Shown piece by piece: positions 9,585 through 18,082 of a stretch of DNA of 64,000 nucleotides; within the stretch, counting starts at the first letter, position 1; the number at the start of each line of letters is the position of its first letter. Made by a program: the position numbers and the translations under genes. Origin of the DNA: Gammaproteobacteria bacterium (GTDB lineage Bacteria; Pseudomonadota; Gammaproteobacteria; Competibacterales; Competibacteraceae); contig JACKNC010000001.1 in NCBI GenBank assembly GCA_024235095.1, positions 868,001-932,000 of the forward strand, in the 5' to 3' direction. The notes under the pieces were generated by a model. The model did not search any database. It saw only the letters and a list, made by a program, of their open reading frames with translations, and was not told the DNA's origin.

Positions 9585-11272
9585 TCCTTACCAAAATCGC
9601 AACCTCTCAGCTTAATATAACAGAGCCGTTGCTCTAGCCACCAGAGTCCGTAGCCGAGCAGCAGCAGCAATGGAACCAAGTTGGCGATGCCGAAGTACAG
9701 CGCCAGTTGCCGCCAGGCATCGGCGCGCAGCGTCTCGGGTACGGCGACAGCCTGGAATACCAAGGGCCGGCAACCGCGCTCGGTGTCGTTTGGCCCACCG
9801 ATGGCGCGGCGGTAGCGGTCTTCGTCATCATGTCCAGCGACATCCTTCCAAATCACCTCACGCAACCAGCGCGGTTCGGTCTCACTCAAGCGTTGCGCAC
9901 GGTCGCGGCGTACGCTTTCGATCAGACCTCGCGCCGCGCCGTCAGGTCGGGCCGAGAAGTCGTCATGCCGAACCCCGAGCCAGACGCAGGCGTTGTCCAG
10001 AGTGACGGTATTTGTACCCAACGCAGCGCGGCGACGATCTGTCAGAGGCGTCACGTAAACGCGATAATGATTGATCTGGGTAATACGATCGGCGCCCCGA
10101 ACCCGTTCGCTCCAGCCGTAAGACCGAACTCTCGGGGGATGCCTGGGAACCACGCCCTCGACGCCGAGCAGCACATTACGCCCGCCATAGGCCGGTAGAT
10201 CGGCCAGGCGCAACGCATCGACCACCTCGACGCGCTGCAAAAACCCGGCCTTGACCGCCTGCAGGGAACCCACGACGCCCAGCCACAGGGCGGTGAATCC
10301 TAACAGAAAATAGTAACCGGTCCCCGGACCCCAAGCTTTTTCGTTGCGCGAGACCGCTGGGCGCAGCCGCGCGGAGAGACCCTGGAGGAGAAAGGGGAAC
10401 ATGAGAAACAGGGGCGCGCTGAGTAAGAAACCGGTCAGCTCACCGGCAAACGCGCCGAACCCAGCGCTGACCCCGACCGCCAGCCCGAGGATCGCGAGCA
10501 TGACCAGATTGAACGCCCCGTGCGCGCATCCGACGATCGGCAACCAGGCGCGGACGGTGGCGCCGATGGCCAGCGCCTCCGGGCGCTCCGCCAGCACAAC
10601 TCGGCGCTGGTTCCACGCCGGCCGGATGCGCCACGCTGACCAGAGACACCCGCCCGCCAGCAGCAGCGCGAAGACGGCGGTATCCGCTTGGACCTGGCCT
10701 ACCAGTAGATTCCATCCCAAGACCATCAGTAGGCTTAAACAGCCGAGCCCCACCAACACTGGAGTCAGCAAGGGAGCAAGCGGTTCTGGCGACGGGTCGG
10801 GTGTCGGCATGGGACGCGCGCTCGCCTTAACGGGGAGCGTGTTTTCCCAAGATTCCTTGGTCAGCGTTAACCGCTGGCGTCGCTGGCGCCGCCGCTGACC
10901 CCAACGACCGCCGAGCGCCGCCAGCACCGCCAGCACCGCTAGGTTGCCTATTACTTCGACCCGCAGCGCGGCATCGACCCGCGCCTGATTGACACCCAGC
11001 CAAAGCGCTATGGTCAACAACGTCGGCGCGGCCAGCAATAGCCCCCAGAGCGCGCCATGTCGAGGCCAGCGGGAGGCGAAACCGAACGCCAGCGCGCCCA
11101 GTGCGCCCGCGGCGGTCAGCGCCCCGAGCCAAGACGAGAAAACGTCCGCCCCCATTCGCTCGAACAGACTCGCCAGGTTTCCAAACAGCCAGACGCTGGG
11201 CAGCGCCAGCGCTAGCGCCAGGACGTAGACCCACCCGGTGGGTCGCCCGGCTTGAGGTAGTTCGGACGCCAT
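9578..11272 (-). CDS. Hypothetical polytopic membrane protein
   Basis: This 564-residue protein has no recognised family. It shows roughly nine to ten hydrophobic segments: three in the first 130 residues, several between about 165 and 345, and one near the C-terminus (FGIANLVPLLLLLGYGLWWLEQ). A basic cytoplasmic-looking linker (RWGQRRRQRRQR) follows the first block. A large soluble domain of about 175 residues (about 360-530) with several conserved-looking Trp and Arg residues sits before the last helix and may be periplasmic. It is downstream of the coiled-coil membrane protein at 11347-12354 (75-bp gap), probably in one operon. Function unknown. Confidence 0.6.
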   Translation of the reverse strand: MASELPQAGRPTGWVYVLALALALPSVWLFGNLASLFERMGADVFSSWLGALTAAGALGALAFGFASRWPRHGALWGLLLAAPTLLTIALWLGVNQARVDAALRVEVIGNLAVLAVLAALGGRWGQRRRQRRQRLTLTKESWENTLPVKASARPMPTPDPSPEPLAPLLTPVLVGLGCLSLLMVLGWNLLVGQVQADTAVFALLLAGGCLWSAWRIRPAWNQRRVVLAERPEALAIGATVRAWLPIVGCAHGAFNLVMLAILGLAVGVSAGFGAFAGELTGFLLSAPLFLMFPFLLQGLSARLRPAVSRNEKAWGPGTGYYFLLGFTALWLGVVGSLQAVKAGFLQRVEVVDALRLADLPAYGGRNVLLGVEGVVPRHPPRVRSYGWSERVRGADRITQINHYRVYVTPLTDRRRAALGTNTVTLDNACVWLGVRHDDFSARPDGAARGLIESVRRDRAQRLSETEPRWLREVIWKDVAGHDDEDRYRRAIGGPNDTERGCRPLVFQAVAVPETLRADAWRQLALYFGIANLVPLLLLLGYGLWWLEQRLCYIKLRGCDFGKEL

Positions 11273-11346
11273 CTTGTAATACTCGGAATGTCGTGGTCAG
11301 CACGAGCAACAATACGACTGCCTTGGCGATCTGGTCATGGTGGCTG

Positions 11347-12354
11347 TCAGTCGGTTGCGGACTCCACCGGAAGGGCGGCTTCCTGCCGCCGTTGGTTGGC
11401 TCTCTCCGTGATCGCCTCCAGACGTTGTCGGGCTTCCTCTCGCGAAGCGGCCAGGTTTTCCTGCATGCTCACGCGCGCCTCGTTCATGCGCGCGGCAGAC
11501 TCCTCCCGCAGTCGAGCCGACTGCGTTTGGCGTTCCGCCCGCAGCGCATCGAGTTCCTTCTGCAGGGTGGTCCGAGTTTCTTCCATCCCGCGGGTGATGC
11601 CCTCGGTGGAAGGCAATTCGATGTCCAGTTTGGGAACGTCAATCTTATAGAAGCGGGCCAGGCGCGGTTGTTCCCCCTCCAGCCCGTTGACGATATCCAG
11701 CGCGCGCTGGACGTCCAGCCGCATGGCGCTGTTGAACAGGCCGGGGTGAAATTCCGCGCTGATGGATTGGTTTATGGCTTGGGCCAGCGACCCCGTTTCC
11801 AAGCCGGAGGTAAAGAAGGCATACAGGCCAGCCAGCCCCATCCGGTAGTCGTCCATCGCCGCCAGGCGCGCCACAAGCGGGGCGGTGAAGGGTGGACGGG
11901 GCGGGGCGCTGTCCCCCATCCAGGTCGGCCACCCTGGCGCCGTCTCGAAAGCGATAAGGATTCCGAAATGGCGCGCCGCTATGTTCAGGTTGGTCTTGCC
12001 GGGACGGTAGAGGGCCAACTCACGCACCGTATATTCAAATAGCCAGAGTCGGGCGCCGTCCTCGTCGCGGGTGAGGATCGGCCCCAGCTCGCCGATAGAG
12101 CCGGTCAGGGGTTCAAACGCGGTCAGCGCGTCCCGCAACGCGGATTTCGAAGCGTCGTCATTGCGTTGCGCTAGTCCCAGCTCCCCTTCGAGAGTGGAGA
12201 GCTGCTCTTGAGTGGAGGGTTCGTCCTTCCGCACCACAAACTTGTCGATAGCCAGAATCACTCCGCCAATCATCATAATGATTGTGCATACCTGCAATAT
12301 CCATTTTTGCGATGTGCTGAGTACAGTTCTTGGTTTTTTCAACGTACTGGACAT
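11347..12354 (-). CDS. Hypothetical membrane-anchored coiled-coil protein
   Basis: This 335-residue protein has one transmembrane helix near residues 15-38 (WILQVCTIIMMIGGVILAI) preceded by a basic segment. A short coiled coil (EQLSTLEGELGLAQ) follows, then a mixed soluble domain, then a long charged helix from about 245 to the end rich in Glu, Arg and Ala that should form a coiled coil. No enzyme motif is present. It is upstream of the polytopic membrane protein in the same direction, and the pair may form a membrane complex. The 190 bases before the next feature hold no gene that I can support. Confidence 0.55.
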   Translation of the reverse strand: MSSTLKKPRTVLSTSQKWILQVCTIIMMIGGVILAIDKFVVRKDEPSTQEQLSTLEGELGLAQRNDDASKSALRDALTAFEPLTGSIGELGPILTRDEDGARLWLFEYTVRELALYRPGKTNLNIAARHFGILIAFETAPGWPTWMGDSAPPRPPFTAPLVARLAAMDDYRMGLAGLYAFFTSGLETGSLAQAINQSISAEFHPGLFNSAMRLDVQRALDIVNGLEGEQPRLARFYKIDVPKLDIELPSTEGITRGMEETRTTLQKELDALRAERQTQSARLREESAARMNEARVSMQENLAASREEARQRLEAITERANQRRQEAALPVESATD

Positions 12355-12542
12355 GGTTCCTTATTTCTTCTGAGTGGTTTTTCGCTATCAGGCAATGGTT
12401 GCTCGGAATGCTCCCATCGTCGCTCTTTGGTGCGATCCGGCGAGAAATATCTGTAGAACTCGACTATCAAGGATTTTGGGTTGACCTTTTTGGATAAGAT
12501 CGAGCGATACCTTATCACAACGGTTTGCGCAGGAGGACCCGA

Positions 12543-12725
12543 ATGATTTTCACCCAGCCCCTCGCGTTCATCACGGAATTTGTTGAACAATTGGATCAGG
12601 GAATTCGGGAATGTGCGGCAAACCGCAAACTATCGACCATCCAGCGTTACTGGCTGAGCTTTTGTGTCACCGGGATTCTGCTCTCTAATCAGGTGTGTTG
12701 GGCAGGATTTGAACGCGTCGGCTTA
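12543..12725 (+). pseudogene. N-terminal fragment of IS701-like transposase
   Basis: About 60 codons starting at ATG 12543, with a strong AGGAGG 7 bases upstream, encode a segment (LSTIQRYWLSFCVTGILL, then CWAGFERVGL) that matches the N-terminus of a known DDE transposase group. The remaining 350 or so codons are missing. The reading frame runs straight into the mirror-image IS structure at 12722. After that structure (16628 on) the sequence does not continue this gene. A C-terminal fragment of what looks like the same family lies at 34167-34745. Confidence 0.6.
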
Positions 12726-12828
12726 GAGACTAATGGAATGGTCCGCCCCGCTCCTCCAACGAGCCCAAAGCGGGCAAGATAGTGAATGCTGACTCACATC
12801 ATATTAACCGAGATAACGGAGCGGACCC

Positions 12829-13887
12829 ATGAAAGAGTATACCAATGAGCGCGTCATTAAGGTTGTCGGCATTGATCTGGCCAAGCGGAGTTTTCACGTT
12901 TACGGCGTGGACGAGAACGGTCAACGGGTGATCCGCAGGACCTTCAACCGGGTACGTCTGAGTGAATTCATGGCGAATCTGCCCGCCTGTACGGTGGCCA
13001 TGGAAGCCTGTGGCAGTGCGCACTATTGGGCGCGGCAGTTCCGGGAGGACGGCCATGAGGTACGGTTGATCGCGCCCCAGTTCGTGAAGCCCTTTGTGAA
13101 ATCCAATAAAAACGACGCCGTCGATGCCGAGGCGATTTGCGAAGCGGCCCAGCGGCCCAGGATGCGGTTGGTGGCGATCAAGAGCGTGGAACAGCAAGAT
13201 ATCCAGGCGATTCACCGGATGCGCAGTTTGGGGGTGGAACGCCGCACCGCCCAGGTCAATCAGATTCGCGGTTTTTTGTTGGAATACGGCATTGAAATCC
13301 CGCAGGGGCGTGTGGCGGTGAACCAGCGCCTGCCGGAGATTCTTGAGGATCCAGAGAACGGCCTCAGCGAGCGCTTCCGGGCTGAGCTACGCGAGTTGGC
13401 TGACGAACTCCGTCACTTGGATGAACGGGTTGCTCATTATGACGCCCAGATTGAGACCCTGGCGGAAAGCCATCCGCAGGCGCAAGCGTTGATGACGATC
13501 CCCGGTCTGGGCGCCAAGGGCGCGACCGCGTTGGTAGCGGCCGTCGGCGAGGATCCCCGACTCTTTAAGAACGGGCGGGGTTTGGCGGCTTGGCTGGGCC
13601 TGGTGCCGCGCCAGCACTCCACCGGTGGACGGGACCGCTTACTGGGTATCAGTAAACGGGGGGATGTCTACCTGCGGCAGTTGCTGATTCATGGCGCCCG
13701 CGCCGTGTTGCGCTGGGTCGAGCGCAAGGACGATCCGACGAGCCGCTGGGCCCGGGGACTGAAAGGCCGTCGCCATGCCAACGTGGCGGCCGTCGCGTTG
13801 GCCAACAAGATCGCCCGGATCGCCTATGCGGTGATGACGACCGGCCAGCCCTATGATGCGGCCAAAGGCGCTCTGGCTCCGGTTTGA
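12829..13887 (+). CDS. IS110-family transposase, IS1111 group (copy 1)
   Basis: This 352-residue DEDD-type recombinase has an N-terminal RuvC-like domain with VVGIDLAKRSFHVYG (first Asp), CTVAMEACGSAHYWAR (Glu) and KNDAVDAEAI (Asp pair). The C-terminal transposase_20 domain has IPGLGAKGATALVAAVG and PRQHSTGGRDRLLGISKRGD, including the catalytic Ser of the HSTGG motif and the RGDVYLRQLLIHGARAVL stretch typical of the IS1111 group. The start ATG follows GGAGCGGACCC. The long non-coding stretch lies 3' of the gene, as in IS1111-type elements. It is identical in protein sequence to the mirror copy at 15462-16520. Confidence 0.93.
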   Translation: MKEYTNERVIKVVGIDLAKRSFHVYGVDENGQRVIRRTFNRVRLSEFMANLPACTVAMEACGSAHYWARQFREDGHEVRLIAPQFVKPFVKSNKNDAVDAEAICEAAQRPRMRLVAIKSVEQQDIQAIHRMRSLGVERRTAQVNQIRGFLLEYGIEIPQGRVAVNQRLPEILEDPENGLSERFRAELRELADELRHLDERVAHYDAQIETLAESHPQAQALMTIPGLGAKGATALVAAVGEDPRLFKNGRGLAAWLGLVPRQHSTGGRDRLLGISKRGDVYLRQLLIHGARAVLRWVERKDDPTSRWARGLKGRRHANVAAVALANKIARIAYAVMTTGQPYDAAKGALAPV

Positions 13888-14184
13888 GTCTTTCTACGCT
13901 TCATCCGCGACCCGGTCGCTACGACCACCCCAGTACCTCCCACCATAAGTTGCGAAGAGTGAATCTCACGGTGATGGCATGAAAGACCAGTTCTGCATTT
14001 CCGAAAACCTGATTCGTACAAAAGCCGGCTCTGCCGAGACTGCGAGACTGATAAGGACGGAGATGCGCGCGAATTCCATCAGGGCACGAGGGCAGGCGAG
14101 CGCCTCAACACGATGCCGGATATATGGCCGCAACTTTTCCTTCAGCCAAACGGCGATTTCCTCTTGCATCGCGGGGCGGACCAT
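13888..14184 (+). ncRNA. Candidate seeker/bridge RNA region of IS1111-type element
   Basis: About 300 bases lie between the transposase stop and the right-hand inverted repeat (14171-14184). In IS110-family elements of the IS1111 group the non-coding end 3' of the transposase is known to produce a guide RNA that pairs with donor and target DNA. Position and length fit; I did not fold the RNA or identify its guide loops. A 72-codon open frame on the opposite strand in this stretch has no recognisable similarity. Confidence 0.45.
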
Positions 14185-14290
14185 ATATGTACGAAAAATA
14201 ACATATTTATTTTATTTATTGTTTTTTTGATAGAATTACCCAAAAAAGCCCAAATTATTTTAGTTTCGAAATTTTTGTTCGAGGTACGCG

Positions 14291-15142
14291 ATGTCTTGGC
14301 CGAAGGAAAAACCGTTTAATCGCTATCCCAGTGATCTCACCGATGCGGAATGGGAGAGGGTTCAACCCCTTTTGGAAGAACGCGAGCCAAATACGCGAGG
14401 ACGTCCCCGAGAAGTGGATCTCCGCGAGATTTTAAATGCAATTTTTTACATCAATAAAACGGGTTGTCAGTGGCGATATCTTCCCAAAGATTTTCCGGCG
14501 TATACCACCGTCAGCACTTATTATCATCAATGGATCAATAACGGTGTTTTCGAGAAAATTAACACGGCGCTTCACCAAAAATTTCGTCAAGAAGTAGGGC
14601 GAAATGAGACCCCAAGCGCCGCGATCATTGATAGCCAATCGGTGAAAGGCACTCAGGAATGTGCGGATGAAACAGGATTGGATGGAGGCAAGTTAGTTAA
14701 AGGAAGAAAAAGGCATATTCTAGTGGATACAATGGGTTGTCTAATTTATGTCGGGGTGCATGCCGCGAATATTCCGGATGTAAAAGGCGCACCACAGGTA
14801 TTACAAGGTGGGCTATCCATCGCCAATACGATCCGGAAAGTTTGGGCCGATGGTGCTTATCAAGGTGAGCCCCTGGCTCAATGGCTTGAGAAAAACTTTA
14901 ACTGCACGATTGAAGTTGTTAACAAAAATAAAGAAGAGAAAGGATTTCAGGTTTTACCTCGGCGATGGGTTGTTGAAAGAAGCCTCGCTTGGTTGGGGCG
15001 ATCTCGTCGATTAAGTAGAGATTACGAAAGGAAGCCTGCATCGAGTCAAAGTCAAGTCTACCTTGCTTCAATTCGATTAATGTTGCGAAAAATATTTAAG
15101 AATCGTGAATTATTGCAGGAACCCATTTTAGAGGCTGCGTAG
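14291..15142 (+). CDS. IS5-family transposase
   Basis: This 283-residue DDE transposase begins with the DUF4096-type N-terminus (YPSDLTDAEWERVQPLL) and continues with NAIFYINKTGCQWRYLPKDF. The catalytic core includes AAIIDSQSVKGT (first Asp), KGRKRHILVDTMG, VWADGAYQG (second Asp) and VLPRRWVVERSLAWLGRSRRL with the final Glu. GAGGT lies 6 bases before the ATG. All catalytic segments are intact. Its base composition (about 43% GC) is well below that of the flanking IS110 genes. It is the centre of the mirror-image structure; its own terminal repeats appear to be split by the IS110 copies. Confidence 0.93.
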   Translation: MSWPKEKPFNRYPSDLTDAEWERVQPLLEEREPNTRGRPREVDLREILNAIFYINKTGCQWRYLPKDFPAYTTVSTYYHQWINNGVFEKINTALHQKFRQEVGRNETPSAAIIDSQSVKGTQECADETGLDGGKLVKGRKRHILVDTMGCLIYVGVHAANIPDVKGAPQVLQGGLSIANTIRKVWADGAYQGEPLAQWLEKNFNCTIEVVNKNKEEKGFQVLPRRWVVERSLAWLGRSRRLSRDYERKPASSQSQVYLASIRLMLRKIFKNRELLQEPILEAA

Positions 15143-15164
15143 GATATTAAGTTTTCGTACATAT

Positions 15165-15461
15165 ATGGTCCGCCCCGCGATGCAAGAGGAAATCGCCGTT
15201 TGGCTGAAGGAAAAGTTGCGGCCATATATCCGGCATCGTGTTGAGGCGCTCGCCTGCCCTCGTGCCCTGATGGAATTCGCGCGCATCTCCGTCCTTATCA
15301 GTCTCGCAGTCTCGGCAGAGCCGGCTTTTGTACGAATCAGGTTTTCGGAAATGCAGAACTGGTCTTTCATGCCATCACCGTGAGATTCACTCTTCGCAAC
15401 TTATGGTGGGAGGTACTGGGGTGGTCGTAGCGACCGGGTCGCGGATGAAGCGTAGAAAGAC
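15165..15461 (-). ncRNA. Candidate seeker/bridge RNA region, mirror copy
   Basis: This is the reverse-complement twin of 13888-14184, located 3' of the second IS110 transposase and ending at the inverted repeat 15165-15178. The same reasoning applies: the position fits the guide-RNA region of an IS1111-type element, but structure and expression are unproven. Confidence 0.45.
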
Positions 15462-16520
15462 TCAAACCGGAGCCAGAGCGCCTTTGGCCGCATCATAGGG
15501 CTGGCCGGTCGTCATCACCGCATAGGCGATCCGGGCGATCTTGTTGGCCAACGCGACGGCCGCCACGTTGGCATGGCGACGGCCTTTCAGTCCCCGGGCC
15601 CAGCGGCTCGTCGGATCGTCCTTGCGCTCGACCCAGCGCAACACGGCGCGGGCGCCATGAATCAGCAACTGCCGCAGGTAGACATCCCCCCGTTTACTGA
15701 TACCCAGTAAGCGGTCCCGTCCACCGGTGGAGTGCTGGCGCGGCACCAGGCCCAGCCAAGCCGCCAAACCCCGCCCGTTCTTAAAGAGTCGGGGATCCTC
15801 GCCGACGGCCGCTACCAACGCGGTCGCGCCCTTGGCGCCCAGACCGGGGATCGTCATCAACGCTTGCGCCTGCGGATGGCTTTCCGCCAGGGTCTCAATC
15901 TGGGCGTCATAATGAGCAACCCGTTCATCCAAGTGACGGAGTTCGTCAGCCAACTCGCGTAGCTCAGCCCGGAAGCGCTCGCTGAGGCCGTTCTCTGGAT
16001 CCTCAAGAATCTCCGGCAGGCGCTGGTTCACCGCCACACGCCCCTGCGGGATTTCAATGCCGTATTCCAACAAAAAACCGCGAATCTGATTGACCTGGGC
16101 GGTGCGGCGTTCCACCCCCAAACTGCGCATCCGGTGAATCGCCTGGATATCTTGCTGTTCCACGCTCTTGATCGCCACCAACCGCATCCTGGGCCGCTGG
16201 GCCGCTTCGCAAATCGCCTCGGCATCGACGGCGTCGTTTTTATTGGATTTCACAAAGGGCTTCACGAACTGGGGCGCGATCAACCGTACCTCATGGCCGT
16301 CCTCCCGGAACTGCCGCGCCCAATAGTGCGCACTGCCACAGGCTTCCATGGCCACCGTACAGGCGGGCAGATTCGCCATGAATTCACTCAGACGTACCCG
16401 GTTGAAGGTCCTGCGGATCACCCGTTGACCGTTCTCGTCCACGCCGTAAACGTGAAAACTCCGCTTGGCCAGATCAATGCCGACAACCTTAATGACGCGC
16501 TCATTGGTATACTCTTTCAT
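15462..16520 (-). CDS. IS110-family transposase, IS1111 group (copy 2)
   Basis: The 352-residue protein is identical to that at 12829-13887, in inverted orientation. It keeps the DEDD residues and the HSTGG serine, so both copies should be functional. The identity over the whole arm indicates very recent duplication, or homogenisation by gene conversion between the arms. Confidence 0.93.
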   Translation of the reverse strand: MKEYTNERVIKVVGIDLAKRSFHVYGVDENGQRVIRRTFNRVRLSEFMANLPACTVAMEACGSAHYWARQFREDGHEVRLIAPQFVKPFVKSNKNDAVDAEAICEAAQRPRMRLVAIKSVEQQDIQAIHRMRSLGVERRTAQVNQIRGFLLEYGIEIPQGRVAVNQRLPEILEDPENGLSERFRAELRELADELRHLDERVAHYDAQIETLAESHPQAQALMTIPGLGAKGATALVAAVGEDPRLFKNGRGLAAWLGLVPRQHSTGGRDRLLGISKRGDVYLRQLLIHGARAVLRWVERKDDPTSRWARGLKGRRHANVAAVALANKIARIAYAVMTTGQPYDAAKGALAPV

Positions 16521-16663
16521 GGGTCCGCTCCGTTATCTCGGTTAATATGATGTGAGTCAGCATTCACTATTTCGCCCGCTTTGGGCTCGTTGGAGGAGCG
16601 GGGCGGACCATTCCATTAGTCTCTAAGGCGGATTATGTTGCATCTCTTTATTAGGATTAATTC

Positions 16664-16881
16664 TCATCCATTTATTACTGTGACCAACGTTAATATTCCA
16701 AGTCCTAAAAGGACTAGGGACGCAGTAAAGAGAAGTATCGTGTTCTTAGAGTGGGCATGCTTTGGGTTTCGCGGATTGATAAGAATAGGAATCTTTTGGC
16801 CGATCACGTATTGACACGGCGAGATCCAAATGGGATTTTGACACTCGAAGACTTCTGTTTCTCCTGGCAAGTAATATGCTA
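16664..16881 (-). pseudogene. C-terminal fragment of a DUF3592-like membrane protein
   Basis: About 72 codons on the minus strand encode a β-rich stretch with VIGQKIPILINPRNPKHA followed by one transmembrane helix (LLFTASLVLLGLGILTLV). This resembles the end of DUF3592 proteins, where a 'G..V.V.YNP.NP..A' pattern precedes the last helix. The N-terminal part is missing because the frame begins at the IS630-type element boundary (16881). The stretch is AT-rich. Family assignment is tentative. Confidence 0.4.
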
Positions 16882-16911
16882 TTGTCTTGCTAATAGTTAT
16901 CCCCACAAAAA

Positions 16912-17277
16912 TCATGCTGGAGCTTTTTCAGGATTAGCGTATTGAGTATCAGGGAGCCTAAAAAATGATTTGACCCTTTCCTGAAATTCTTTTAGCTTTT
17001 CCAAAGCAGAATAAACGCGCGCTCTGAAATCAGCCCGGTTTTTAATTGGCTCCTTTTCCAGATGATCATTTTTGATCTCATTCCAAACCTGTTCATCCGG
17101 ATTTAACTCTGGCGAGTGGGGGGGAAGAAAGAACAAGCGGATTTGTTTTCGATGCGTCTCAAGAAAGGCTTTGACTTCTTTCGAGGTATGATAAGACGCA
17201 TTGTCCGTGATGACAATTAATGGGCGCTCTCGACCCTCTAATGCCTTCTCTAAAAAGGCAATGAAAACCCCACTCAC
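16912..17277 (-). CDS. IS630-family transposase, C-terminal half (copy 1)
   Basis: These 121 residues carry the second half of the DDE domain, with VITDNASYHTSKEVK (second Asp) and FLPPHSPELNPDEQVWNEIK (the LNP-x-E motif with the third acidic residue). The first codon is a GTG placed directly after, and in the same frame as, the TGA that ends the N-terminal half. It may be made by readthrough or by reinitiation, or not at all. The same arrangement occurs in copy 2. Confidence 0.8.
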   Translation of the reverse strand: MSGVFIAFLEKALEGRERPLIVITDNASYHTSKEVKAFLETHRKQIRLFFLPPHSPELNPDEQVWNEIKNDHLEKEPIKNRADFRARVYSALEKLKEFQERVKSFFRLPDTQYANPEKAPA

Positions 17278-17967
17278 TCATTTTTGAGTGGTCACTTCAA
17301 ATATTAACTCGCCCGTCGCCGTAACCATCGATAAAATGTGAAACCCACCCCGGTCATCACTCACTTTAATTTCAGGCGGATGACCGACTAAGCCCCACGT
17401 CCGTCCAGAACGCGTATGGCCTTGAACCCATGACTCATCCTGAAACGCAATATCCGCTCCAAGTTCTTGAGCCCGCTTCTGAATCTCTTTAAATTCTTCA
17501 TTAATAAACTTTTTAACTTCCTCCTGATCCTGGTTTAAGGCATGATAACAAGGTTTTTGACAACTCAGTCCTAATTGATGTAAATGCAGACGAACCGTGG
17601 CATCCGATACCCATAAACCAAAGTACTCTTTCAATAAATTAACCATGATCTCTAAAGTCCATAAAACCGTATCATAGCCATGATCCGCCGGCGTCGTATT
17701 GAGTATCGTTTCTTTTAACCATCGATCAATATCCGGAGTCATCACACACGTGGCGCCGAGCGCTTTCCGGGTATCCAGGGCTTCTTCTCCTTCATAACGA
17801 TAGTTGCGAAGCCAATCATAAATACTCGTTCGGTCGATACCCAAAAAATCAGCAACAAGCTCCGGACCATAATGCTTCTCTTCGACCGCGCGAACCGCAA
17901 TACGCCGGATGTAATTCATCACTTCATCCGGTATTTTACGTGCATCAAACATCCATTCCGCGTTCAT
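17278..17967 (-). CDS. IS630-family transposase, N-terminal half (copy 1)
   Basis: These 229 residues hold a helix-turn-helix N-terminus (LVADFLGIDRTSIYDWLRNY), the winged-helix linker LHLHQLGLSCQKP and the first catalytic Asp in IAFQDESWVQGH. The frame stops at TGA 17278-17280 after FEVTTQK and resumes immediately in the same frame in the C-terminal half. Together the two halves would give a full 351-residue IS630 transposase. AGGAGGTGCGGCA lies upstream of the ATG, a good ribosome binding site. Confidence 0.85.
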   Translation of the reverse strand: MNAEWMFDARKIPDEVMNYIRRIAVRAVEEKHYGPELVADFLGIDRTSIYDWLRNYRYEGEEALDTRKALGATCVMTPDIDRWLKETILNTTPADHGYDTVLWTLEIMVNLLKEYFGLWVSDATVRLHLHQLGLSCQKPCYHALNQDQEEVKKFINEEFKEIQKRAQELGADIAFQDESWVQGHTRSGRTWGLVGHPPEIKVSDDRGGFHILSMVTATGELIFEVTTQK

Positions 17968-18082
17968 TGCCGCACCTCCTCTATAAATTTAGAGTCTCTA
18001 AAGAGGTCTTCTATAGTTATTAGACAATTTGATTAACGCTCAGTTCGTTGATAATGTAGGGATAATCGTTGGCAAGCCTATA

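Larger units (their letters stand above)
12722..16627. mobile_element. Mirror-image composite: IS110 - IS5-family element - IS110
   Basis: Bases 12722-14197 and 15152-16627 are 1476-bp inverted repeats, identical except for two substitutions near 12773-12775. They flank a 954-bp centre that holds an IS5-family transposase. Each arm contains one IS110-family (IS1111-type) element with a 14-bp inverted repeat, 12738-12751 and 14171-14184 in the left arm. Outside the arms the flanks are CTTA and TAAG around GAGAC/GTCTC, consistent with TA duplication in an original CTTAAG target of the IS5-type element. The simplest reading is that one IS5-type element received an IS1111-type element in each of its two terminal repeats. 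Confidence 0.75.
16882..18080 (-). mobile_element. IS630-family element, copy 1 (1199 bp)
   Basis: The ends are imperfect inverted repeats: left TTGTCTTGCTAATAGTTATC, and right, on the other strand, TAGGCTTGCCAACGATTATC. Each is flanked by TA (16880-16881 and 18081-18082), the expected IS630 target duplication. An identical 1199-bp copy lies at 46994-48192 in the same orientation, and a diverged remnant at 19266-19532. The element carries a transposase gene interrupted by one in-frame TGA. Confidence 0.85.

Noticed and set aside
11101..12042. 313-codon plus-strand open frame
   Set aside because: Antisense to the membrane protein genes at 9578-12354 in GC-rich DNA; no start signal or recognisable motif.
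13966..14184. 72-codon frame in the IS110 non-coding end
   Set aside because: No similarity recognised, opposite to the transposase, and within the region expected to encode the guide RNA; the mirror copy has it only because the arm is duplicated.
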